Assembly (NCBI GenBank): GCA_023451825.1
Contig: JAEXYA010000049.1
Location: 1-64,000, forward strand
DNA: 64,000 bases
Direction of reading: 5' to 3'
Source: Pseudomonadota bacterium
Lineage (GTDB): Bacteria > Pseudomonadota > Alphaproteobacteria > Rhizobiales > Xanthobacteraceae
Of the stretch, positions 15,974 to 24,202 are shown in pieces (position 1 is the stretch's first letter; each line of letters begins with the position of its first letter). The notes under the pieces are model-generated. The model was not told the origin of the DNA, ran no database searches, and worked only from the letters and a program-made list of their open reading frames with translations. A program made the translations under genes and the position numbers.

Positions 15974-18133
15974 CTACTGCTTCGCCGCGACGAAATAAAA
16001 ATCCTGCCGGCCGGAGATCGAGCCATAGCTGAACGGCTTCTGCTTGCGCTTGGTCAGATCCATCACATCGTCGCGGACGTAATCGAACAGGCGCCGCACT
16101 TCCAAGCCCGGCGTCGGCAGGTTCTTCACCAGCGCCGTCGCAAACGGGCTGTTGGCGCCGGCGCCGTCCAGCGCGACTTCGCCGTCCTTGGCGGCGTAGA
16201 CCACCATCGTGCCGGCTTCCGGCTCGACGGCTGCCAGCCCCTGCGCCGTGGAGCGCGAGGCAACTTCGAGCGTCCGCTTCATCTTATTGGCGAAGGGATT
16301 GTTGCGGCAGGCATCCAGAATCACGAGACGCAGTTTCTTTGCGCGCTCGGCGGCATTGAGGATCTGGCCGAGCGGCACCGCCTCGAATTCGATATCGCGA
16401 TCGACGGCGATGCGTGCATCCACCGGGATCAGATAATTGACGCCGCCAACCTCCATGCCGTGGCCGGCATAGTACACCACGGCCCAATCGGCCGTCTCCG
16501 CCTGCTGCGCGAATGCGCGCAGCGCCGTCATCAGCTCATCCTTGCGCACATCGGACAGGACGGTGACGGAGGAGAAGCCGGTCTTCTTCAGCGTATCGGC
16601 CACCAGCGCGGCGTCGCGCCGGGGATTGGTGAGCGCGGAGACGGTGGTATAGGCGGAATTGCCGATCACCAGCGCAATCCGGCGATCGCCGGTGGTGATC
16701 GGCGCAGGGATGAGCGCTGCCGTGGTCACCGGCGGTTTGGGTGGCGGTGGCGCAGCGATAACCGACGGCGCGCTGACTGAGGGAATCGCGATGTCAGCCG
16801 GTTTCGGCGGCGCAGGCGCCGGCATCGCAGGTTTTACCTCTGCGACGTTCACGCCATCCAGCGCGGCGAGGCGTTCGCGCGCTTTGTCATAAGGCCATTT
16901 GCCGCTGCCCAGTTTTTCCGGCAGCGACAGCGCCTTGTTGAAATCCGCGCGGGCGCCTGCAAGGTCTCCCAACTTCTCGCGCGCGAGGCCGCGATTGGTG
17001 TAGGCCAGCGGAAATTGCGGATCGCGCCGAATCGCTTCGTCGAATTCGCCGATGGCGCGTTCGAACAGGTTGCGGCCGAGAAAGATCGTGCCGCGATTGT
17101 TGTAGGCGACCACGTCATTGGCATCGATGCGCAACGCCTCGTTATATTCGACGATGGCGCGCCCGGGATCGCCTTTCAGGCTGTAGGCGAAACCGCGATT
17201 GCGATAGGCGGCGCCGTTCCTGGGATCGATGCGGATGGCTTCGGAGAAATCCGCGATGGCCCGATCATGATCGTCCTTCTCGCGATAGCTGTTGCCGCGA
17301 TCGATATAGGCGGTGGCCGCGCGCGGATTGGCGCGGATGGCATCGCTGAAATCGGCGATGGCGCGATCGAACTCGCTCTTGCTGCGATAGAGTTCGCCGC
17401 GGTTCTGGAACGCCTGTCCGTAAGTCGGATCGATGCGGATGGCGTCGTTGAGATCGGCGAACGCGCGGTCGCTGTCGCCTTTGGCGCGATAAATCAGCGC
17501 GCGGTTGTTATAGGCGAAGGCATAACGCGGATCGACGCGGATGGCCTCGCTGTAATCGGCGATCGCGCGATCGTCGTCGCCTTTGGCACGATGCGCGATG
17601 CCGCGATTGTTGAGCGCCATCGTGTTGCGGGGATCGACGCGCAGCGCCTCGTTGTAATCCGCGATGGCGCGGTCGAACTCGTTCCTGTTGCGATACACGA
17701 TACCGCGGCTGACATACGCCTCCGCGGATTTCGGATCGATGCGGATGGCCTCGTTGAGATCGGCGAGTGCGAGATCGGCGTCGCCCTTGGCGCCGTGCGC
17801 TTTGCCGCGGCTGACATAGGCGTCGGCGTAACGCGGATTCATCTCGATGGCGCGGGTGAAGTCGGCGATGCCCGCGGCGATATCGGCGGGCTGCGCGGCA
17901 TTGGCCCAGCGGTTGATGAATTTGATGCCGCGATTGCGATAGACGATGGCGCGATTGACGCCGCTGTAGCGGCCGGAGGCAAGCTGGCGATCACAGGCGC
18001 GGATTTCCTCGTCGAAATCCATGCCGGGCTTCGTGCAGGTGCGCTTGTCGCTGTCGAAATCGGCATAAGCGGGGGTGATGGATGGTTCGATCACAACGAG
18101 CGAAGCAACCAGCAGCAGAACGGCCTTGAGCAT
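15974..18133 (-). CDS. Secreted TPR-repeat protein with C-terminal caspase-like (peptidase C14) domain
   Basis: The 719-residue protein starts with a signal peptide (MLKAVLLLVASLVVIEPSI...AYA). About ten tetratricopeptide repeats follow, each beginning like AYVSRG or ALNNRG and ending like AIRIDPR, over residues 60-410. After a proline and alanine-rich linker comes a caspase-type domain (IALVIGNSAY). Its catalytic histidine is in YYAGHGMEVGG (about residue 558) and its cysteine in ILDACRNNPF (about residue 609). Both catalytic residues are intact. This is an orthocaspase architecture, placed in the periplasm by the signal peptide. No substrate is known. The gene is not in an obvious operon. 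An upstream ATG at 18169 would extend the N-terminus by 12 residues. Confidence 0.9.
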   Translation of the reverse strand: MLKAVLLLVASLVVIEPSITPAYADFDSDKRTCTKPGMDFDEEIRACDRQLASGRYSGVNRAIVYRNRGIKFINRWANAAQPADIAAGIADFTRAIEMNPRYADAYVSRGKAHGAKGDADLALADLNEAIRIDPKSAEAYVSRGIVYRNRNEFDRAIADYNEALRVDPRNTMALNNRGIAHRAKGDDDRAIADYSEAIRVDPRYAFAYNNRALIYRAKGDSDRAFADLNDAIRIDPTYGQAFQNRGELYRSKSEFDRAIADFSDAIRANPRAATAYIDRGNSYREKDDHDRAIADFSEAIRIDPRNGAAYRNRGFAYSLKGDPGRAIVEYNEALRIDANDVVAYNNRGTIFLGRNLFERAIGEFDEAIRRDPQFPLAYTNRGLAREKLGDLAGARADFNKALSLPEKLGSGKWPYDKARERLAALDGVNVAEVKPAMPAPAPPKPADIAIPSVSAPSVIAAPPPPKPPVTTAALIPAPITTGDRRIALVIGNSAYTTVSALTNPRRDAALVADTLKKTGFSSVTVLSDVRKDELMTALRAFAQQAETADWAVVYYAGHGMEVGGVNYLIPVDARIAVDRDIEFEAVPLGQILNAAERAKKLRLVILDACRNNPFANKMKRTLEVASRSTAQGLAAVEPEAGTMVVYAAKDGEVALDGAGANSPFATALVKNLPTPGLEVRRLFDYVRDDVMDLTKRKQKPFSYGSISGRQDFYFVAAKQ

Positions 18134-18222
18134 CAATGTCTCCCAATCCATCGCATTTGTGGTCGGCAATGTGATGAAAATGGGCCGAAATCAGGCGGAG
18201 GAGGTTCCATTGCTGCTCGCTG

Positions 18223-18324
18223 TCATTGCGAGGAGCGCAGGATGTAGGGTGGGCAAGCGTAAGCGTGGCCACCTTGACCAGCCGTGCACTTGAAGGTGGG
18301 CACGCTGCGCTTTGCCCACCCTAT
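18223..18324. repeat. Composite palindromic repeat: half of family C joined to a full family A copy
   Basis: TCATTGCGAGGAGCGCAGGATG (one arm of family C) runs directly into TGTAGGGTGGGCAAGCGTAAGCG, whose partner arm GCGCTTTGCCCACCCTAT closes at about 18323. One element appears to have landed in another. Confidence 0.75.
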
Positions 18325-18327
18325 GAA

Positions 18328-19131
18328 TTACACCACCGTCTTTTCCGGCCACTGACAGAGATCACTGATCAAACACACCTCGCAGCGCGGCTTGCGCGCG
18401 AGGCAGGTGTAGCGGCCGTGCAGGATCAGCCAGTGATGGGCGTGCAGCATGAACGCATTCGGTATCACGCGCTCCAGCTCCAGCTCGACATCGAGCACAT
18501 TCTTGCCCGGCGCCATATTGGTACGATTGCCGACGCGGAAGACATGGGTGTCCACCGCCATCGTGTGCTCGCCGAAAGCCATGTTGAGCACGACATTGGC
18601 GGTCTTGCGCCCGGCGCCCGGCAGCGATTCCAGCTCGGCGCGGGTGCGTGGCACCACGCCGCCGAATTCGCGGATCAGTTTCTCCGACAGCGCGATGACG
18701 TTCTTGGCCTTGGTGCGATAGAGGCCGATGGTCTTGATATAGTCGCGAACCGTCTCCTCGCCGAGATCGATCATCTTCTGCGGGGTATCGGCGATGGGAA
18801 ACAGCGCCCGCGTTGCCTTGTTGACGCCGGCATCGGTCGCCTGCGCGGACAGCACGACGGCAACCAGCAGCGTGTAGGGATTGAGATGTTCGAGCTCACC
18901 CTTTGGCTCGGGATTGGCTTTCTGGAAACGCGAGAAGGCTTCATGCACCTCGGCTGCGGTCCAGCGCTTCAACGTCTTGGTCTTGGTCTTGGTCTTGGTC
19001 TTGGATTTTACCGGTGCCTTGACCACCTTGGCCTTGGCCACCTTCGCTTTGGCCACCGCCTTTTTCGCCACGGCGGCTTTTGCAACGGAGGTCTTCGCGC
19101 GGGCTGACGGCTGGCGGGTGATTTTCGGCAT
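18328..19131 (-). CDS. nth: Endonuclease III with a lysine/alanine-rich N-terminal extension
   Basis: The protein is a bifunctional DNA glycosylase and AP lyase that removes oxidised pyrimidines in base excision repair. The helix-hairpin-helix with the catalytic lysine environment is LESLPGAGRKTANVVLNMA, and the catalytic aspartate is in VDTHVFRVGNR. The four cysteines of the [4Fe-4S] cluster are in the CLARKPRCEVCLISDLC pattern near the C-terminus (C-x6-C-x2-C-x5-C). Before the fold is a tail of about 60 residues rich in K, A, V and T that includes a run of KT dipeptides. It resembles the histone H1-like tails seen on other DNA-binding proteins. I chose the start at 19131 (267 residues). Confidence 0.95.
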   Translation of the reverse strand: MPKITRQPSARAKTSVAKAAVAKKAVAKAKVAKAKVVKAPVKSKTKTKTKTKTLKRWTAAEVHEAFSRFQKANPEPKGELEHLNPYTLLVAVVLSAQATDAGVNKATRALFPIADTPQKMIDLGEETVRDYIKTIGLYRTKAKNVIALSEKLIREFGGVVPRTRAELESLPGAGRKTANVVLNMAFGEHTMAVDTHVFRVGNRTNMAPGKNVLDVELELERVIPNAFMLHAHHWLILHGRYTCLARKPRCEVCLISDLCQWPEKTVV

Positions 19132-19153
19132 CAGGGGGATATAGTGGGCGGCG

Positions 19154-19672
19154 ATGACACAGGGCAACGACTTTGACGAGACCAGCGAGCCCAAGCTGTT
19201 CACCGCGCTGCTGCGTCCGCACCGCGCGTTGAGCCGCAAGGGTTTTCTCGTGCTGATGGCCTGCCTCAGCGTGATCTCGTTCGGCGCCGGGATGGTGTTT
19301 CTCTGGATGGGCGCCTGGCCGGTGTTCGGCTTTTTCGGCCTCGACGTGCTGGCGATCTATGCCGCGTTCAAGATCTACGACCGCCGCGCCAAGGCCACCG
19401 AGGAGATCACGGTGACGCCGTCCGAAATCCGCGTCCGGCGCGTTTCACCGCGCGGCGATGTGGTGGAATGGGCGTTCAATCCGCTCTGGGTGCAGGTCGA
19501 CCGGGTCGAACATGCCGAGTTCGGCATCGAGCAGCTGTTCCTGGTCTCGCGCGGCCGCCGGGTGTCGATCGCGCGGTTTCTGGGCGCCGAGGAAAAAGCG
19601 AGTTTTCTCAGCGCTTTGCTCGAAGCATTGCAGAACGCCAAACGCGGCCCGCGCTATGATCCGGTCACATGA
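19154..19672 (+). CDS. DUF2244 family integral membrane protein
   Basis: The 172-residue protein has an N-terminal cytosolic stretch, two close hydrophobic spans (GFLVLMACLSVISFGAGMVF and AWPVFGFFGLDVLAIYAAF), and a soluble C-terminal part. The conserved DUF2244 pieces are LLRPHRALSRKGF and EITVTPSEIRVRRVSPRGD. The function of the family is not known. It is transcribed divergently from nth with only 22 bases between the starts, so the promoters must overlap. Confidence 0.8.
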   Translation: MTQGNDFDETSEPKLFTALLRPHRALSRKGFLVLMACLSVISFGAGMVFLWMGAWPVFGFFGLDVLAIYAAFKIYDRRAKATEEITVTPSEIRVRRVSPRGDVVEWAFNPLWVQVDRVEHAEFGIEQLFLVSRGRRVSIARFLGAEEKASFLSALLEALQNAKRGPRYDPVT

Positions 19673-19726
19673 TGGCTGATCTGAAATCGGGTGGTTTACG
19701 GGGGCTGCCGGGCCTAGATCGGCAGC

Positions 19727-20638
19727 ATGATGAATCTTGCACGAGACATTGCGATGAATGACCATCGCCCCATCAAGCCGGGCCTGCGGGATGCGGCCCT
19801 GCGTGATTACGACAGCGTCCGCCGCGCCATCGGCTTCATGCATGGCCAGTGGAAGGACCAGCCGAGCATTGAGGAGGTGGCCGACGCCGCCAGCGTCACG
19901 CCCGACGAGCTGCATCACCTGTTCCGCCGCTGGGCCGGGCTGACGCCGAAAGCCTTCATGCAGGCGCTGACGCTCGATCACGCCAAGATGCTGCTGCGCG
20001 ATTCCGCCAGTGTCCTGGATGCGGCGCTCGACTCCGGATTGTCAGGCCCTGGCCGGCTGCATGATCTGTTCGTGACCCATGAGGCGATGTCCCCTGGCGA
20101 ATGGAAGACCGGCGGCGCGGGCATGGAGCTACGTTACGGTTTTCATCCCTCGCCCTTCGGAACCGCCATCGTGATCGCCAGCGATCGCGGCCTTGCAGGA
20201 CTGGCATTCTCCGATCCCGGCGAGGAGAAAGCGGGCTTTGCCGACATGGCCCGCCGCTGGCCGGCGGCGACGCTGATCGAGGATATGGAAGCGACGGCGC
20301 CGCTGGCGCGACGCATCTTCGACACCAAACTCTGGCGGCCGGATCAGCCGCTGCGCGTGGTGCTGATCGGCACGGATTTCGAGGTGCGGGTGTGGGAAAC
20401 GCTGCTGAAAATCCCGATGGGCCGCGCGGTCAGCTATTCGGATATCGCCTGCAAGATCGAAAAGCCAAAGGCCTCGCGGGCCGTTGGTGGCGCGATCGGT
20501 CGCAACCCGATTTCCTTCGTGGTGCCGTGCCACCGCGCCATGGGCAAATCCGGCGCGATCACGGGCTATCACTGGGGCATTACGCGGAAACAGGCGATGA
20601 TCGGGTGGGAAGCCGGGCAGGTGGGAAGCGGGACGTAG
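19727..20638 (+). CDS. AraC-type HTH fused to methylated-DNA--protein-cysteine methyltransferase (Ada-like, no zinc domain)
   Basis: Residues 30-130 form an AraC-family helix-turn-helix module (PSIEEVADAASVTPDELHHLFRR and following). Residues 200-290 hold the alkyltransferase domain, with the active cysteine in FVVPCHRAMGKSGAITGYHW and the upstream helix PMGRAVSYSDIAC. The domain removes O6-alkyl groups from guanine. The N-terminal zinc-binding phosphotriester-repair domain of E. coli Ada is absent. Methylation sensing through that domain is therefore not possible here. The start is ambiguous between 19727 and 19754. Confidence 0.88.
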   Translation: MMNLARDIAMNDHRPIKPGLRDAALRDYDSVRRAIGFMHGQWKDQPSIEEVADAASVTPDELHHLFRRWAGLTPKAFMQALTLDHAKMLLRDSASVLDAALDSGLSGPGRLHDLFVTHEAMSPGEWKTGGAGMELRYGFHPSPFGTAIVIASDRGLAGLAFSDPGEEKAGFADMARRWPAATLIEDMEATAPLARRIFDTKLWRPDQPLRVVLIGTDFEVRVWETLLKIPMGRAVSYSDIACKIEKPKASRAVGGAIGRNPISFVVPCHRAMGKSGAITGYHWGITRKQAMIGWEAGQVGSGT

Positions 20639-20642
20639 TTCC

Positions 20643-20732
20643 GTAGGGCGGATTAGGCGAAGCCGTAATCCGCCGCAGAGCTTCAACTTCGAACTCGGCC
20701 GGCGGATTACGCTGCGCTAATCCGCCCTACGA
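20643..20732. repeat. GTAGGGCGGATTAGGCGAAGCCGTAATCCGCC palindromic repeat (family G)
   Basis: The arms GTAGGGCGGATTAG and CTAATCCGCCCTAC are complementary and surround inner GGCGGATTACG pieces. A small hairpin of another type (GATCGCCCGGTCAAGCCGGGCGATG) follows at about 20754-20772. The element lies between convergent genes. Confidence 0.85.
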
Positions 20733-20782
20733 TCTGAGTTTACTGGATCGCCCGGTCAAGCCGGGCGATGACAGATAGCGTT

Positions 20783-21370
20783 TTATTCGCTCGCCGGCGT
20801 AGCCTTCACGCCGCCCTTCGACACGCCGACCAGGGCCGGGCGCAGCACGCGCTCGCCGATGGTGTAGCCGGCCTGCACGACCTGAACCACGGTGCCCGAG
20901 GCCACCGATGCATCCGGTACTTCATACATGGCCTGATGGAAGTTCGGATCGAACTTCTCGCCGGTCGGATCGACCTTCTTGACGCCGTGCTTTTCCAGCG
21001 CGTTGAGCAGCGAGCGCTCGGTGAGCTCGACGCCTTCGATCAGCGCCTTCAGGCCGGGATCGGCCGAAGCCTTCGCATCCGCCGGCACCGCATCGATCGC
21101 GCGCTGCAAGTTGTCCGCTATATCAACGATGTCGCCGGCGAATTTCGAGACGCCATAAACACGCGCGTCGGCGACTTCCTTCTGGGTGCGCTTGCGGAGA
21201 TTTTCCATCTCGGCCAGCGTGCGCAGCATGCGGTCGCGCGAGTCTGCAGCTTCCTTCTGCAAGGCTTCGACCGAATTCGGCTCCGGATCGTCAGGCATGA
21301 TGTAGGGCTTGGAAACCACCGGCTCGGCGGCCTCGGCCGTCTTGTCGTTCTGCCCGTTAGCTTCAGTCAT
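20783..21370 (-). CDS. grpE: Nucleotide exchange factor GrpE
   Basis: GrpE releases ADP from DnaK in the Hsp70 chaperone cycle. The 195-residue protein has an acidic disordered N-terminus, the long helix (ALQKEAADSRDRMLRTLAEM, ENLRKRTQKEVADAR) and the C-terminal beta domain (FDPNFHQAMYEVPD and VVQAGYTIGERVLRPALVGVSK). I chose the ATG at 21370, which has AAGG upstream. It lies just downstream of hrcA, a common heat-shock arrangement, with a 103-base gap between them. Confidence 0.97.
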   Translation of the reverse strand: MTEANGQNDKTAEAAEPVVSKPYIMPDDPEPNSVEALQKEAADSRDRMLRTLAEMENLRKRTQKEVADARVYGVSKFAGDIVDIADNLQRAIDAVPADAKASADPGLKALIEGVELTERSLLNALEKHGVKKVDPTGEKFDPNFHQAMYEVPDASVASGTVVQVVQAGYTIGERVLRPALVGVSKGGVKATPASE

Positions 21371-21473
21371 GACGCCGCCTTCTCGAAACACGCTAAATTG
21401 GTGGGATTGCTAATCGGGGATATGTTGGTTTGCGGCCCAAAAATCAAGCCAATCCGGCCGTTTTGCGGCCCGA

Positions 21474-22562
21474 TCAGCCGCCCAGCATGCGGCTGACGAT
21501 CCGGGCCGCGTAATCCACCATCGGGATCACGCGGGCATAATTCAGCCGCGTCGGCCCGATCACGCCGAGCACGCCAACAATATGGCCGGCACCATCGCTG
21601 TAAGGCGCGATGATGGTGGAGGAACCGGATAGCGAGAACAGCTTGTTTTCACTGCCGATGAAGATGCGGACCCCCTCGGCGCTCTCGGCGCGTCCGAGCA
21701 GGTCCACCACCTCGCGCTTGGTCTCGAGATCCTCGAACAGCAGACGCACGCGCTCCAGATCCTCCAGCGCGTGGAGATCCTCGAGCAGATTGGCCTGCCC
21801 GCGCACGATCAACTGGCGATCGTCGCCATTTCCGCCCGACCACGAGGCAAGGCCGGCCGCGATCACCTTTTGGGTGAGCTGATCGAGCTCGGCCTGGTTC
21901 TGCTTCAGCGTGGTTTCGAGCTCCAGACGGGCTTCGGCAAGGGTGCGGCCGCGAATCCGGGCATTGAGGAAATTCGACGCTTCCGTGAGCGCGGACGAGG
22001 GCACGCCGGCCTGCAGAGTCAGCACGCGGTTCTCGACCTGGCCATCCTCCGAAACCAGCACCACCAGCGCCTTTTCCGGCTCCAGGCGGACGAATTCGAT
22101 ATGTTTCAAGCGCGCATTCGATTTGGCGGTGAGCACCACTGCGGCCGCGCGGCTGAGGCCGGACAGATGCGTCAGCGCCTCGCCGATGGCGGCTTCGACC
22201 GATTGCGAACGACCCACCGATGAAAGCTGCTGCTGGATCGACTGCCGCTCCGGCTCGGTGAGATCGCCGACCTGCATCAGGGCATCGACGAAGAAGCGCA
22301 GCCCAAGTTCGGTCGGCAAGCGGCCAGCCGACGTATGCGGCGCATAGATCAGGCCGAGCTGCTCCAGATCCGACATCACATTGCGGACCGAGGCCGGGGA
22401 CAGCGGCACGGTGATCAGGCGCGAAATGTTGCGCGAGCCCACCGGCTCGCCGGTGGCCAGATAGGATTCGACGATCTGGCGAAAAATCTCGCGCGACCGC
22501 TCATTGAGCTGGGCAAGCCCGGCTCGCGGCGAAATCAGGCCAATCGGATCGTGATGCGCCAC
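21474..22562 (-). CDS. hrcA: Heat-inducible transcription repressor HrcA
   Basis: HrcA represses groESL and related chaperone genes by binding CIRCE elements. The winged-helix N-terminus is intact (QIVESYLATGEPVGSRNISR, then SPASVRNVMSDLEQLGLIYAPH), followed by the GAF-like and dimerisation domains (RVLTLQAGVPSSALTEASNF; VGVLGVIGPTRLNYARVIPMV). The likely start is the GTG at 22562, seven bases after AAGGAG, giving 362 residues. No CIRCE sequence was seen upstream of hrcA or grpE, so its targets probably lie elsewhere, for example at groESL. Confidence 0.97.
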   Translation of the reverse strand: MAHHDPIGLISPRAGLAQLNERSREIFRQIVESYLATGEPVGSRNISRLITVPLSPASVRNVMSDLEQLGLIYAPHTSAGRLPTELGLRFFVDALMQVGDLTEPERQSIQQQLSSVGRSQSVEAAIGEALTHLSGLSRAAAVVLTAKSNARLKHIEFVRLEPEKALVVLVSEDGQVENRVLTLQAGVPSSALTEASNFLNARIRGRTLAEARLELETTLKQNQAELDQLTQKVIAAGLASWSGGNGDDRQLIVRGQANLLEDLHALEDLERVRLLFEDLETKREVVDLLGRAESAEGVRIFIGSENKLFSLSGSSTIIAPYSDGAGHIVGVLGVIGPTRLNYARVIPMVDYAARIVSRMLGG

Positions 22563-22718
22563 GTGGACACTCCTTATCGGTCCTAATTTGTCGTCGCCGG
22601 GCGCCGGATACAAGCACCTTCGCAGTTGCGGGAACCCTGCCGCCCTTGCCGCTGCCGGTCAGCCCCCCTAAAAGGCCCGCAACCACACTCTATCGTCCCA
22701 TTTGGAAGGATTTTTCTC

Positions 22719-23444
22719 ATGCGGCCAAGCCGTCGTGCGCCCGATGAACTGCGCGCTGTCTCGCTGGAACGCGGCGTCGTCAAATACGCCGAAGGCTCCT
22801 GCATGGTGAAATTCGGCGACACCCATGTGCTGGTGACGGCCACGCTGGAAGAGCGCCTGCCGCCATGGCTCAAGGGCCAGGGCCGCGGCTGGGTGACCGC
22901 CGAATACGGCATGCTGCCGCGCGCCACGCTGGAGCGCACCCGCCGCGAAGCCGCCGCCGGCAAGCAGGGCGGCCGCACCGTCGAGATCCAGCGCCTGATC
23001 GGCCGCTCGCTACGCGCCGCCGTGGATCTCGAAGCGCTGGGCGAGCGCCAGATCACGATCGATTGCGACGTGATCCAGGCCGATGGCGGCACCCGCACCG
23101 CCTCGATCACCGGCGCCTGGGTCGCGCTGGCCGACTGCATCGCCTGGATGAAGAGCCGCAACATGTTCAAGAAGGACGTGGCGGACAAGGTGCTGCGCAC
23201 CAATATCGCGGCGATCTCCTGCGGCATCTATCAAGGCACCCCGGTGCTCGATCTCGATTATGCCGAGGATTCGGAAGCCGATACCGACGCGAATTTCGTG
23301 ATGACCGGCGACGGCCGCGTCATTGAAATCCAGGGAACCGCTGAGAAGGAGCCGTTCACCCAGGACGAGCTGATGAAGCTGATGGCACTGGCGCAGCACG
23401 GTGTCGGGAAGCTCGTCGAGCTGCAGAAGATGGCGGTGGCCTAA
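22719..23444 (+). CDS. rph: Ribonuclease PH
   Basis: The 241-residue phosphorolytic 3'-5' exoribonuclease trims tRNA 3' ends. It starts MRPSRRAPDELRAVSLERG after a GGAAGGA site. The phosphate-binding and catalytic segments are RRPPDELR-like at the N-terminus, GMLPRATLERTRREAAAGKQGGR and the active-site region around LDLDYAEDSEADTDANFVMTG. It is divergent from hrcA. Confidence 0.97.
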   Translation: MRPSRRAPDELRAVSLERGVVKYAEGSCMVKFGDTHVLVTATLEERLPPWLKGQGRGWVTAEYGMLPRATLERTRREAAAGKQGGRTVEIQRLIGRSLRAAVDLEALGERQITIDCDVIQADGGTRTASITGAWVALADCIAWMKSRNMFKKDVADKVLRTNIAAISCGIYQGTPVLDLDYAEDSEADTDANFVMTGDGRVIEIQGTAEKEPFTQDELMKLMALAQHGVGKLVELQKMAVA

Positions 23445-23455
23445 AGCTCCGTTGC

Positions 23456-23546
23456 GTAGCCCGGGTGACGCGCAGCGTGACCCGGGAACCGGCGTTTCAA
23501 TTATCTCTGCTGTCCCCGGATTGCGCTTCGCTCCATCCGGGCTACG
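23456..23546. repeat. GTAGCCCGGGTGACGCGCAGCGTGACCCGGG repeat (family H)
   Basis: The arms GTAGCCCGGGTG and CATCCGGGCTAC pair, with inner GTGACCCGGGA and GTCCCCGGATTGC. It separates rph from rdgB, and the long rdgB frame continues through it upstream of the real start. Confidence 0.8.
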
Positions 23547-23560
23547 GATTATCATTTTCC

Positions 23561-24202
23561 ATGACCCAACATCGTCGAATCACCGGCAAGCTTGTGATCG
23601 CCACGCATAATCCCGGCAAGCTCGCCGAGATGCGCGATCTGCTCGCGCCCTATGGCATCGAGGCTGTCTCTGCTGGTGAACTCGGCCTCGCCGAGCCCGA
23701 CGAGACCGGCGACACATTCAAGGCCAATGCCGCCATCAAGGCGATCGCCGCTGCCAATGTCGCGCAGCTTCCCGCCTTCGCAGACGACTCCGGCCTTGTC
23801 GTCGATGCCCTCGATGGTGCACCCGGCATCTATTCGGCGCGCTGGGCCGGCGAGACCAAGGACTTCAACGCCGCGATGACGCGCATCGAACGCCTGCTGC
23901 AGGAGCGCGGCGCCACGACGCCGGACAAGCGCACCGCGCATTTCGTCTCGGCACTCTGCGTGGCCTGGCCCGATGGGCATCTCGAGGAAGTCGAGGCGCA
24001 TGCCCATGGCACGCTGGTGTGGCCACCGCGCGGCACCGCCGGCTTTGGCTATGACCCGACCTTCTTGCCCGATGGCCATGATCGCACCTATGGCGAGATG
24101 ACCGCCGTCGAGAAGCACGGCCTGCCGCCGCTCGGCCAGGGACTGTCGCATCGCGCCAAGGCATTTGTGAAGCTCGCGGAGATCTGCCTTGAACAACGCT
24201 AA
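23561..24202 (+). CDS. rdgB: dITP/XTP pyrophosphatase (RdgB/HAM1 family)
   Basis: The enzyme hydrolyses non-canonical purine nucleotides (ITP, dITP, XTP) and so keeps them out of DNA and RNA. The signature SHNPGK-like motif is VIATHNPGKLAEMRDLL, followed by ETGDTFKANAAIKA and the active-site ADDSGLVVDALDGAPGIYSARWAG. The C-terminal GFGYDPTFLPDGHDRTYGEM is typical. The ATG at 23561 directly precedes the conserved fold and gives 213 residues. The last 14 bases overlap hemW. Confidence 0.97.
   Translation: MTQHRRITGKLVIATHNPGKLAEMRDLLAPYGIEAVSAGELGLAEPDETGDTFKANAAIKAIAAANVAQLPAFADDSGLVVDALDGAPGIYSARWAGETKDFNAAMTRIERLLQERGATTPDKRTAHFVSALCVAWPDGHLEEVEAHAHGTLVWPPRGTAGFGYDPTFLPDGHDRTYGEMTAVEKHGLPPLGQGLSHRAKAFVKLAEICLEQR

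Noticed and set aside
17015..18247. 410-residue plus-strand frame opposite the TPR-caspase gene
   Set aside because: It arises from the antisense of TPR repeats and has a repetitive, low-complexity look with no homology.
20783..22718. CIRCE operator near hrcA or grpE
   Set aside because: The TTAGCACTC-N9-GAGTGCTAA pattern was looked for and not found in this region.
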